DNA from: Phytophthora hibernalis
Lineage: Eukaryota; Oomycota; Peronosporomycetes; Peronosporales; Peronosporaceae
Length of the DNA: 64,000 bases
Direction: 5' to 3'
Assembly (NCBI GenBank): GCA_012656075.1
Contig: JAAKBF010000063.1
Span: 248,001 to 312,000 of the forward strand
The notes under the pieces were generated by a model. That model saw only the letters and a program-made list of their open reading frames with translations, made no database searches and was not told the DNA's origin. Made by a program: the position numbers and the translations under genes. Below are positions 11,201 through 20,471 of this stretch, piece by piece (position 1 is the first letter of the stretch; each line of letters begins with the position of its first letter).

Positions 11201-13045
11201 GGATCGTGTACGCACCGCAGAATAATATTGATGAGGGTGACGTTGGAGTGGGTGGCTTTCTCAAGAGTAGCTGCGCAGCTATTCGCGCGGAAGTCCCGAT
11301 GGGTTCAACGGACAAGTACGTCAAGACCAAGGCACTTGTCGAGAAGATCGTAGACAGGATGGCACTGCAGTCGACTCCAACGTTCCGGGTCGGTTTCGAG
11401 TGGCTACAAGGATTTTACGACGCACTTCACGGCGGTGATGTGCCACGATTCGTGATGGAGGCGACAACCAGCAACGCTTTGACAGTGCTGTCGCAAGACT
11501 CGTCCACGCGCGCGACCGGCCTCACCCAGATTTCATTCGTCAATCCGTCTGGCTACTTCGAACACGCCACCGGCACAAGGTGGTGGCGATGGTTTAGAAG
11601 ATAAACGAGCTGCGCCAGTACAAGATGAAAGTGGTGAACAGCATGACGTACATGAAGATCAAGGCGTTGAGGCCTGTGATCCACCAGACGACGAGGATGT
11701 TGAAGTCACACAGCCTTCAACTTCAACGCCAAGGGATACCGTATCGAAACCGGAAGACACCGAAATCGCACCGAAACCACCCCAAGAAGGCTCCAAAAAT
11801 GCTCCAATTGCATTCACGAATCCTCCACGTGTTCGAGGCCTCTCCAAACGTGAGAAGCGACGGCTTACTGGAGGAAGGAACTCCGACAGGCGCGTGCACT
11901 GGCCGTGAAGATAAGGGATGGCAAGAAAACACGGAAGGCTTGCCTGGGTGATGTAGCTGCTCTTCTAGACGGCGCTTACTGTATGGATATCGCAAAAGCA
12001 ATGGTTGATGCTTTAGATGTGAGTGACGTTGAAGTCCAAGGAAGTCTGTCGGTGCGGCCGTACAATGTTGGCCAACAAGTGCCAAAGATCACTCGAATTC
12101 CTCAGCTGGACAAGATTCAAGAAGCAATCACGGCTATTAAAGCCACTGATAATTTTAACCTGCTCGCGAACTGGAATGACTACGGTTCCGCTACGTTTGA
12201 CCAGCTGGAGGCAATGGCCAGTGTGCTGGAGGCGCGTAACAGATTCCAGCTTGTGCAGTTCACGCTGGACTGGATCGGCGGTGTTGAGTGGCAGATCAAG
12301 AATGTGGTTGCGCCGTTTACCGACGCCAGCGACTATACAAAGGTAAGTGCTTCAACTCATGTATACGAAACCAGACTAAACAATATTTACTGCTTCTATT
12401 TGTTTATTGTCAATGCAGCAAGCCTACAAGGATGCTGTGAAAGGGATGCGGCTGGGCGCTGTTCGGCTAGGTCCCGAATGGTCTCTTGGTTGCTCGTTGA
12501 TGAACTTCCGCGAGAATCTGTGGCTTCACAGCTCCTCGATTTTTTCGGCGATGTTGGCACTGAAGCAGAAGTACCCGAACGTAGACGTGGTTAACCCATG
12601 CTACCATGACTTCGCGGGGCTGGCCGTGAAAAAGAAGACGGCAGTTGGTTTGGGAGCCATGGATCCTTGCAACGACCGGATCATTGCAGTGATATGTCTG
12701 GACCATCACTGAGGGGGGTATTTGCTCGACAAGCGCACGCAAGTGTGCTATTTGTTTGATCCGTTACACCTGAAGTGAAATCTCGCTACATTGACGTCAA
12801 TCGTGCAGTGTGTCATTGAGCCTTTGGTGGGCTTAAAGGACAAGGTCACCTACAAGGAAATCGACTGGTGCACTCAAAGAGACAGCAGCTCGTGTGGCGT
12901 CTGGTGCCTGGTTGTGCTGGAACTGCTACTTGCAGACAGACCGTGGGCTGACAGCCTCTACGAGGTGCAGTCCTATCTGCGCATGCGCTACTTGTACATG
13001 GCAATTGGTGTTCAGCAATGCGAAGTGGTTCACGACCGAGAGTAA
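8225..13045 (+). pseudogene. MULE transposase joined to a Ulp1/C48 peptidase domain
   Basis: One gene with introns at 8354-8436, 9746-9828 (branch TACTAAT), 10139-10195, about 10966-11126, and 12343-12418. In order it encodes a basic N-terminus; an acidic Ser-rich region (about 8810-9060); a FAR1/WRKY-like zinc-binding region (KYCKTLRCAHGR then ASGYHNHPV, 9430-9610); and a MULE DDE core (EVVLVVATHDTNTNRYKLFS; LCQWHVITWLKKQ; NNTNNRLECKWG). A linker and a C48 cysteine protease follow (LLDKRTQVCYLFDPLH, then QRDSSSCGVWCLVVLELL with the catalytic Cys). It carries about seven one-base deletions and in-frame stops at 8249, 12710 and 12776. The 12710 TGA sits at the Trp of the protease His-Trp motif. 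Kaonashi-type plant MULEs also carry Ulp1 domains. This copy is probably inactive. Confidence 0.75.
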
Positions 13046-13587
13046 GAAGACTAGTTGTAGTTGGTTCTTGATAACTTCAACTAACGAGCATTCTTTTACT
13101 CTTTGATGTGTTGCATCTTGCCAATTATGTGCCTGTTTGGTATTCAACCGGAACGACACCATATATGATCATTCTGTGTGTGTTCTGTGTCAAACCGGAA
13201 CGACACCGGATGGGACCAGGGTGGAATTCGCTCATAAGCACTAAGTCCAAAAGTTCATACTTTTAGAGAAAATAGCGTGGGCTGTAAGGGGCGGCCATCA
13301 TTTAATCTGAGGGCGTATTTTACATTATCTTTCCCCATCTCGGGAAAAAGCAGATGCTTGAAGACAACTCAGAACCGGTCCATTTCTCTGCTGTACAGTA
13401 TCCGCCAATAAATGTCCGCTTACCTCCAGATCAGCCCTACTTTGCCGCCAACCGGTGGAGATGCTCTAAGAGTTATAATGCTGACTGCTATTAATAGGAA
13501 CGTGTATCCTCTTTATAGCGATTGTCTAAATATGTCGGATTCAAAGGGAATTGAAGTGGATTTGCCAGACAAGGATACGATAATCGC

Positions 13588-13863
13588 CTAAAAACGATAC
13601 AGAACGCCTCCAGGCTGGGAACCTTGACGCCTTGAGCCGTCGAAATGAGCGCAGGAAGTATCAGGAAGTAGTGAACGTCGGACTTGCTGGCGTTTCAGGC
13701 GAAAGCGATACCAGCAGATTGCTTCTGGCGTCGATTGCAAATTGAACGTGACCGCCGGTTTGGGTATCTGTTCCTCAACCTCCTTATCCATTTCGGCAGG
13801 GGTCAGCTGAGCAAGGAGGTCTTCATCTTCTTGCGTCAGCGCAGCCGTAAGAGCTGCATTCAT
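13588..13863 (-). CDS. small hypothetical ORF inside the MULE
   Basis: A 91-residue minus-strand ORF runs toward the transposase. Its N-terminus is acidic and helical (LTQEDEDLLAQLTPAEMDKE) and its middle is basic (CWYRFRLKRQQVRRSL). I do not recognise it. The position near the right end of the element suggests an accessory ORF or a captured exon, but it may be chance. Confidence 0.3.
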   Translation of the reverse strand: MNAALTAALTQEDEDLLAQLTPAEMDKEVEEQIPKPAVTFNLQSTPEAICWYRFRLKRQQVRRSLLPDTSCAHFDGSRRQGSQPGGVLYRF

Positions 13864-14460
13864 GCTTCAAACTTGCATTGATCTCTCAAATAAAATCACT
13901 TCAACGAGAGTGATGGTCAGTCTTTCACGTGTTGCTTGGCAAACTTTCAGTGGAAGTTTGCTAAACGTCTCATGTTCTATTGTACATTATCATTATCGGG
14001 AACCCAATTGGAGATAATGGAAAACGTGATGTAATGCACGAAACTAAACCTCTCTATTGGAGCGATTTTAGCCAAAATCCTATTCCCAAAGTCCAATTCC
14101 AAACGAGGGACAATCAGGCCCTATAGGTGAGATAACGCACGGAGAGTCGAGCGCGTTGATGGTTGCTTGCATCTCAGGTCATGGGCCAGGAGCCTTCTGG
14201 GGTGGTAATACCACCGTGGTATGCATGGATTAAGGCTTCAAACTACACCTGCTGCATGACGCCGCCAACGATGCACTTCCTCCATAACATTCCATCAATT
14301 CCCAGTGCGAGCGCATGGAACGTCATGAATGGAATGCTGGCTTTACTGTCGACCTTTACAGTGTACATGTATTAATACCGGTAGCTGACAACGGGCACTG
14401 TCGGTCATCGACATCCAAGGATATTGTGGTCTAGCATTCACCAACTCTCTTTGAGAAACA

Positions 14461-14490
14461 GGATTGCGAGGTTTCCAAACCTCGCAATCC
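14461..14490. repeat. near-perfect 30-nt hairpin
   Basis: GGATTGCGAGGTTT and AAACCTCGCAATCC form a 14-bp perfect stem with a 2-nt loop. It lies between the MULE and the first LPMO-like gene, outside any coding region I can support. A cruciform or a fold-back remnant is more likely than a terminator. Confidence 0.6.
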
Positions 14491-14778
14491 ACTATCTGTA
14501 CTGCTTGGTGTTGATGGAGCGATTGCACGCGAAAGTTTGCACTGCAATAAGGTTTTTCTTCATCGATCGCAGTGCAATTTGCGCGCTGATCATCCTCTAC
14601 ATGCCCTTACAACCAAGCAGTTCTAGGATCACCGGATTTGATAGCTCCTTGTAATGGACCGACAAGCGTGTCCGGCACCTTGAACAATCCGAAGCACAAA
14701 TACGTGGCTGCAATCGTCCCCATCGAAATGGCATGCGAGCGTTCGTCGTTCCGACCTGCTCTATTAGTTACTGGTAAA

Positions 14779-14798
14779 CTCACTCTGCTATTTTCCTT
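14779..14798 (+). promoter_or_regulatory. Inr/FPR-like core promoter of the first LPMO-like gene
   Basis: CTCACTCTGCTATTTTCCTT closely follows the oomycete initiator plus FPR pattern and ends 18 nt before the ATG at 14817. That is the usual spacing for a short 5' leader. Confidence 0.55.
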
Positions 14799-14816
14799 GT
14801 CTCGATCAAGCCGACA

Positions 14817-15397
14817 ATGCTGACATCCATTCCAACCCTCGCGGTGCTTGGCAGTGCGCTACTACTGCAGGCCGAAGCCCACCAGATCGTTTACGTTCCC
14901 TCGCCGACATGGACGCGTGCGAACTCGTCGTCCTCGGAGCGTCGTGAGCTCTGGAACCCGCTGTCGTTCCTCGAAAAGAGGGGTTTGAAACTCAAGAAAA
15001 CTTCACGCAATTCCAAGTCGACAACGGCTACACGAGTCTGCGTGACTTCCTGGACAAGGCCAAGTACAAGGTCTCGGACGGAGCTGATCAAGCCTGTGGA
15101 TGGTCGGACCCCAAAGGAATCCCGCAGCAGATTCCCGAGGACGGCACCATGCGCACGTCCGGATACACTCACGACGGTCCGTGTGAGATCTACATGGGGG
15201 ACAAGTTGGCACTTTCGTATCTCAACTGCCACGAGTCGATCACGGACCAAACATTCAAGTTGGACTACAGCGGCTGTGGTGATAGTTGCATCCTGTACTG
15301 GTACTGGCTGGGTGTGCGGCATCTGAAGGGCAGCTACTCGTGGCAGGTGTACAAGGAGTGCATTCCGTTGTACTCTGGATCCGGTGGAAACGCCTAG
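14817..15397 (+). CDS. secreted LPMO-like protein, copy 1 (AA17-like)
   Basis: Probable lytic polysaccharide monooxygenase acting on plant cell-wall polysaccharide outside the cell. The signal peptide (14817-14879, ends LQAEA) is followed directly by His-Gln-Ile, so the mature N-terminus would be His1 of a copper histidine brace. The second brace His is in SGYTHDGPCEIYMG, and YWYWLGVRHLKG and SWQVYKECIPLY follow. Conserved Cys residues and an ACGWSDPKG motif also fit the oomycete AA17 family, which is assigned from memory of family features. The frame is lost at 14974-14977, where AAAA replaces the AAAAA of copy 2, and is recovered if one A is restored. It stops right after the catalytic domain (GSGGNA), without the Ser/Thr-rich tail of copy 2. 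Confidence 0.75.
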
Positions 15398-16290
15398 GCC
15401 CGATAGAAGGGCAAGGCACACAGATACTAGCTCTTTCCGGTTGCTTACTACTTCGAAGGTGGTTGGATTCGGATTGGACTGGTTCACGTTAGCATTGCGC
15501 CTTTAATGTCATGAGTATAAACTCTTTGTTGCTGTCTTACCCACTGTTTGCGTCTCCAGCAATTTGCTGCTGAGCAAGCCTATTTATTAATAGCTCGGTG
15601 GTTACCTATCCGGATACCTGTTCGCGTTTGTGATGCATTATCATCCTGGAGCTCACGTGGAGAAACCCTCGCGTCGGCTTTGTCGGCTTTAAACGTTGTC
15701 GTCGTGGTCCGTTGAATTGAAGTTTTCGCGACGGAAGTCTGTAATCGGCACCACGCTGGTCGATCATCACTCGTGCAGCAGCCGGTGATCATCCTCTACA
15801 TCTCCGTCTGACCAAGTGTCTTCCGGGTCACCAGATTTGACGACCTTTACACATGAAAGTGACTATTATTACAAACTGGATTCACTTAGTTTTGTAAGTA
15901 GGCTATTTGTTGGCCCTTTTCTACTACAAAATTGAGGAGGGGGTGAATCTCAACTCGCTCGGCAAGCCGAAACAACGCCTGTGGTTTAAAGATCCGTGTG
16001 CGCAGCACGCGGGCTTAAACCCAGGACCAAGCAGGGTCACACCTTGCTCGGCTTAGGGTTGTGTCACCGCTCTCAGGGTTTTCAAGGGTGAGGCTCGGGT
16101 GTAGTTTCCCTGCCGGCATCTCCGACTTCTATGATTTGTAACTAGATGACATCCGTTCCTCAGTTTGTATAAATAGTCTCTGTCCTTTACACATCTGCTA
16201 ACGAAGAAGTATCACTCCCACGGTGAACGGATCCCGAACAAACAGTAAAAAACGGCACGACGGACTTCCTCATCGAAATGGCCCCAGTCT
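15398..16290. other. spacer between the two LPMO-like genes
   Basis: No gene was found. A TATAAATA box lies at 16168-16175. The stretch TCTCATTCACCGATT, about 16290-16304, resembles an oomycete initiator upstream of the ATG at 16319. The 15.90-16.10 kb stretch is GC-richer and may be an old repeat. Confidence 0.45.
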
Positions 16291-16318
16291 CTCATTCACC
16301 GATTGACCGGATACAGTC

Positions 16319-17155
16319 ATGTTGACATCATTCACATCGCTCACAGTGTTTGGCAGCGCGCTATTAATACTATTGCAGGCCGAAGCTCACCAGGTTGTTT
16401 ACATTCCGTCACCAACTTGGACGCGTGCGAACTCGTCGTCCTCGGAGCGTCGTGAGCTCTGGAACCCGCTGTCGTTCCTCGAAAAAGAGGGGTTTGAAAC
16501 TCAAGAAAACTTCACGCAATTCCAAGTCGACAACGGCTACACGAGTCTGCGTGACTTCCTGGACAAGGCCAAGTACAAGGTCTCGGACGGAGCTGATCAA
16601 GCCTGTGGATGGTCGGACCCCAAAGGAATCCGCAGCAGATTCCCGAGGACGGCACCATGCGCACGTCCGGATACACTCACGACGGTCCGTGTGAGATCTA
16701 CATGGGGGACAAGTTGGCACTTTCGTATCTCAACTGCCACGAGTCGATCACGGACCAAACATTCAAGTTGGACTACAGCGGCTGTGGTGATAGTTGCATC
16801 CTGTACTGGTACTGGCTGGGTGTGCGGCATCTGAAGGGCAGCTACTCGTGGCAGGTGTACAAGGAGTGCATTCCGTTGTACTCTGGATCCGGTGGTGCCT
16901 CTACTCCTACGACCGGTTCAGCTGCAGCTGCAGGAAGCTGATAATGGAGGCAGCCGGACGGCTTCGTCGTCGTCGACGGCCGAGACTCCGACGACGACCG
17001 GAGCACCGAAGACAGAATCGACGGATGCCCCTGCCACTGAGGCCCCTCCTACGGAGTCGACACAGACTGAAGTTCCTTCGACGGATGTCGGATCGACTCC
17101 GATTCCTGCTACGACGGAAAAGTGCAATGCGTCTCGCAGACGCGTTCGTGCGTAA
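16319..17155 (+). CDS. secreted LPMO-like protein, copy 2, with Ser/Thr-rich tail (AA17-like)
   Basis: Tandem paralogue of the gene at 14817, with the same layout: signal peptide ending LLQAEA, mature His1, second His in YTHDGPCE, and aromatic YWYWLGVR. The stretch from 16418 to 16895 is identical by eye to copy 1 except for one base in each copy. Here the AAAAA run is intact (FLEKEGFETQENF) but a C is missing at about 16632 (ATCCGCAGC instead of ATCCCGCAGC). The end near 16930 needs one further base change to reach the tail: about 70 Ser/Thr/Pro-rich residues (TASSSSTAETPTTTGAP) ending CNASRRRVRA. That tail resembles an O-glycosylated linker. The gene is probably functional if the indels are assembly errors. 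Confidence 0.75.
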
Positions 17156-17489
17156 AAAGTCACGAGTCGGGTAAAGTGGAGAGATACTCTGGCTTGTTCA
17201 GCTTGGTGAGAGGAGGGGGTGGCGGTAGATGTTTAGCGTTTGAAAGAATAATCGTTGTTTGCTCTTGGGGATGCAGCAGCTATGTCAACATTGCGTCCTG
17301 CTGCTAAACTTTTTGGAATCGACGCAGTGGCGTGGAAACCATTTGTCTTATATTGACAAGGTACACACTTCTCTTGTGGTTGGGCATGCGTTGTGAACAT
17401 TCACCACGGTTTTGCCACCAATTACTTGTCAGGTTGCTAGCAGGGACGTCACTGCGGCTTGTCCTGATCTCTTGCTACTGAGTGAGCGA

Positions 17490-17556
17490 AGAAAATTACA
17501 GACTTCAGGTGCTGGAATGATGCCAAGGTTCCAGCACCTGGAGTCTGTCATTTTCC
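17490..17556. repeat. long imperfect hairpin
   Basis: The left arm GAAAATTACAGACTTCAGGT, continuing GCTGGAA, pairs with TTCCAGCACCTGGAGTCTGT, continuing CATTTTC. This gives a stem of about 27 bp with three mismatches and an 11-nt loop. It lies downstream of LPMO copy 2 and is non-coding. It could be a small fold-back element or a small-RNA precursor-like hairpin. Confidence 0.55.
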
Positions 17557-17691
17557 GAACCGCTTCCGGTCGAGATTCCGGTCTTCAACGCGCTGTTAGT
17601 GCGTAAACTCGTGAAATAATGTTGAAGATCATGCTACATACTACCGTATTCGACATTTTGATGGTGCCGTTTAATTGCGTGGGCCTCGCTA

Positions 17692-17893
17692 CCGTATAAA
17701 TCGGATTGAGTGAGACGACAGTGGTAAAAAGGTCACTTCCTATAATACATTTATATTATAAATGTTTTCAAAATTTGGGGATACCGGTAATTTTAGTCGT
17801 TTCCAAGTATAATACCGAAATTATTGATTTACATTGGAAGTTTTTATGAATCCGTCTGTCTCACTCAATCCCATCAAATCCCGATTTATACGG
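17692..17893. mobile_element. mariner-type MITE, TA flanked
   Basis: A 202-bp element has inverted ends CCGTATAAATCGG and CCGATTTATACGG. The matching sub-terminal GATTGAGTGAGACGACAG has its partner near 17850. TA dinucleotides flank it (17690-17691 and 17894-17895), as expected for Tc1/mariner insertions. It is AT-rich and non-coding. Confidence 0.65.
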
Positions 17894-18370
17894 TAGTTTA
17901 AACATTTGTGCGGAGGCTGTAATATGGCCGATATTCCCAAAGGAGACTTACAGCATTGGATCTAGCGGGTTTGTTGATCCTGCTGCTGCTTTAATAAAAG
18001 GTTAACTTTCGATTACTCGACCGTGGCTACAGCAATATTGGCACTTCGTAGCGCCAAACGGAAGTGCGTCTTCCTAGAAAATAAGATGTAATAAAATATA
18101 TTGTTCTGTTAAAGATCTTGATCAGGTACAGGTTAGATAAAATGGCAAAAAAATGTCAGGAGAGACTAAGAATTAGCGGCAAAAAATCGGGACAAATACT
18201 TGGTCTTACCTGTACTCATGACGGAGTTCAGTGCCATCTAAACAGGGAACTTAACGAATATATTCCACGTTTCACGTCCTGAATAAAAAACGTCGATTTA
18301 TTTGAAGACGGTACCACAGCTCCATTTGTCGATTGATTGCCATCCCTTTGCTGACTGAAGCAAACGCACA
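17894..18370. other. intergenic, no gene
   Basis: AT-rich DNA between the MITE and the membrane-protein gene. The 3' part presumably contains the promoter for the ATG at 18371, but I see no strong Inr motif. Confidence 0.4.
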
Positions 18371-20187
18371 ATGGTGGCTACCGGTAGCGTCCGCTCCATC
18401 ACCAAAGCTTGGGAGGCGACACAAGTGGAGCTACGTGGAAGGTATTCGGCCGAACGTGTACTAGATCTCACAACATACACAAAGCAGACGAGCTGGCTGC
18501 GAGTGATCGTGATTTTGGTCGTCACTCCACTTCCGTGTTTACTGGTGACGGTTCTCGTCGATATTCTGCCATTAGCTGAACCTTCGAAAGGCGTCGATGC
18601 AAACAACTTGTACTTCCTGCGAACATATTACACCTTCTTGGTGATCACCTTCCTGGCTGTTGAACAATTCCGGATGAGCGTGAAAGTACTTCCGTATCCC
18701 TTTGGCGAGCCATTTGCAATACGATGGTGGTATCAGCACTGTGTACGGGGCTTCTATACGCTCTTGCTCTGGTTATTGGGTTTCCACTGCCGTTCTCGCT
18801 GTTGACAGCCACACCTCCGTGGATCCTGCTAATCGCGGTCACGATGGTTTTTGAATGGGCAACGGAGATCCGAAAGACTCCTGGATCAGTGACAATGCTG
18901 TTGAACACCATCAAACTGTGGATGTGTGAAGTGCTACTAGTATTCATCTACCCGTCATTCTTCTATGTGTTCACCACTCTTTCTCACGAGGCTCAAATGG
19001 CATTCGCGTTGCTCCTGCCAGCCATCAAAATGTGCATGAGGAACTTATTCTCGCGGACAGTTCTTCACCTGATGGACGAATTACCCGAAGTTGTTATATT
19101 CAGCTGCGACGTTTTCAATGCTCTTTTTGTTTCCTACTGCATGCAAAACTCGCCGTCCATGTGGACAACGTTGGAGATCATGGCTGTCGATATCGTGATG
19201 ATGGCGGTGTCGTTGTACGAAGCAGAAGCTACCGAGAAGAAGCTGAAGGACTTGGAACAGCGAATCCAGGAGATCGATTGGGACAGCTTAAGTGGCATTG
19301 ATGGTGACAGCAGACGTGTTCCCACGACACTTGAGCGAGCGAGCAAGCTTTTGCGTCTGCGGCGAGATGTAAAGCCTGTGATGAAAACCTCCTTATTCCT
19401 TGGGCTTAAACGAGTACTTCCGGTCATGGACTCGATTTTGCCGGCGCCGACTTTGACGTCGTCCGTAAAAAGAGGAAAATAACTCTCATGGAATCAGCGA
19501 CGAGTTGTGTTCGCAGACATTTGCTTGGTTTCTCTCCAAAGAAGCTTTTTCCCAAGGCAGTGTCTACCCTACTGGAAATGGTATGCCCAGACTCCGAGTC
19601 ACTGTCCGGTATACACGCATGGTGCAACGTCTTCTCTATATGGCCGAGTTTCTCCTCCTTCTCAACTACGTCGAGGTCATCATTCCGCTCGTCTTCTGTA
19701 AGTGTCGATCTTGCGCCATGCTGCCCACGCTGAGGTAACCGGTATTAACATTTTTTGTTTTCTGCATTTTGATCAAACACCAGCAATCTACATGTATGTT
19801 ATGTACCACCTACCGAACCGCAAATACTACGCGCAGCTCCATGGAATGGACGAGGACGAGCTCATCAAGACCCTCACAAACGTGCTGTTTTACTGCTCGC
19901 TCCAGCTCGTTTCGTTATTCCTGCTGTTCTTCGCCTTGCAAAAGAAGTTGGGACTCGCACCACTTCACCACTTGGCTTTTGTCCTGGACAAACAAGCCGT
20001 CGGCGTGCAAGTGAAGCTCATTTTCTGGGTGTACTACAACGCACAAGCATCACTCCAGCATTCTGGTACTGTTGATCTTGGCTGGGATATATGTTCTGGA
20101 TTGCAGCCCGACTAATCGCTTTTTGTCGTAGGATATGACTACACCTTCCACTTCCCTTGGTTGCAGCAACAAATCCCTGGCAAGTAA
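18371..20187 (+). CDS. multi-pass membrane protein, unrecognised oomycete-type family
   Basis: Predicted integral membrane protein of about 550 residues. Hydrophobic segments include LRVIVILVVTPLPCLLVTVL, TYYTFLVITFLAVEQF, ALALVIGFPLPFSLL and VLLVFIYPSFFYVFTTL, and a second cluster follows in the 3' half (LQLVSLFLLFFAL). Exons join cleanly: intron 19698-19783 (GTAAGT donor) and intron 20066-20131 (ACTAATC branch). The last exon encodes YDYTFHFPWLQQQIPGK, ending at 20187. The frame shifts near 18746 and in an A-run near 19468. I know of no named Pfam function for this arrangement. It may be a transporter-like or signalling family expanded in oomycetes, which is inference only. Confidence 0.65.
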
Positions 20188-20471
20188 TAACACAATACCA
20201 TCTCGAGTTTAGAAAAGAACAATATGTGAATTGGTGTTGTCCTGGGCGTAATTCGCAGCAAGCATTTGATCTTGAACTAACCGCCGCAAAAACGTGTCTG
20301 CAATCACCTCGAGCTTACACAACTGCGCAACGGAAGGACCAGACACAACACAAAATCGATCCATTAATAAAATAGAGATCGTAAGCGAGCTAGCAGTGGC
20401 AGGCCGACGGCGTAAACAGCTTGCCAACTACGGCCCCAAGATGATCACGCTTGCCGTACCAGCCTAGCCAC

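Larger units (their letters stand above)
7505..14053 (+). mobile_element. Mutator-like element (MULE) with Ulp1-like protease
   Basis: Roughly 39-bp terminal inverted repeats bound the element: AGAGGTTTAGTTTCGTGCAT at 7505, then ACATTACGCTTTTTATTA, with the inverse at 14014-14053. They match at about 33 of 38 positions by eye. Between them lie the transposase-protease gene (8225-13045) and a small minus-strand ORF (13588-13863). I could not identify the 8-11-bp target duplication expected for MULEs, so the true ends may lie a few bases outside these limits. Other repeats lie inside, such as the paired ACCGGAACGACACC near 13148 and 13194. Confidence 0.6.

Noticed and set aside
12701..12800. 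UGA codons in the Ulp1-like region read as reassigned or recoded Trp
   Set aside because: Other genes here use UGA as a normal stop (for example at 13 kb and in Sac1-like neighbours) and the element has many other lesions. Simple mutation explains the two UGAs.
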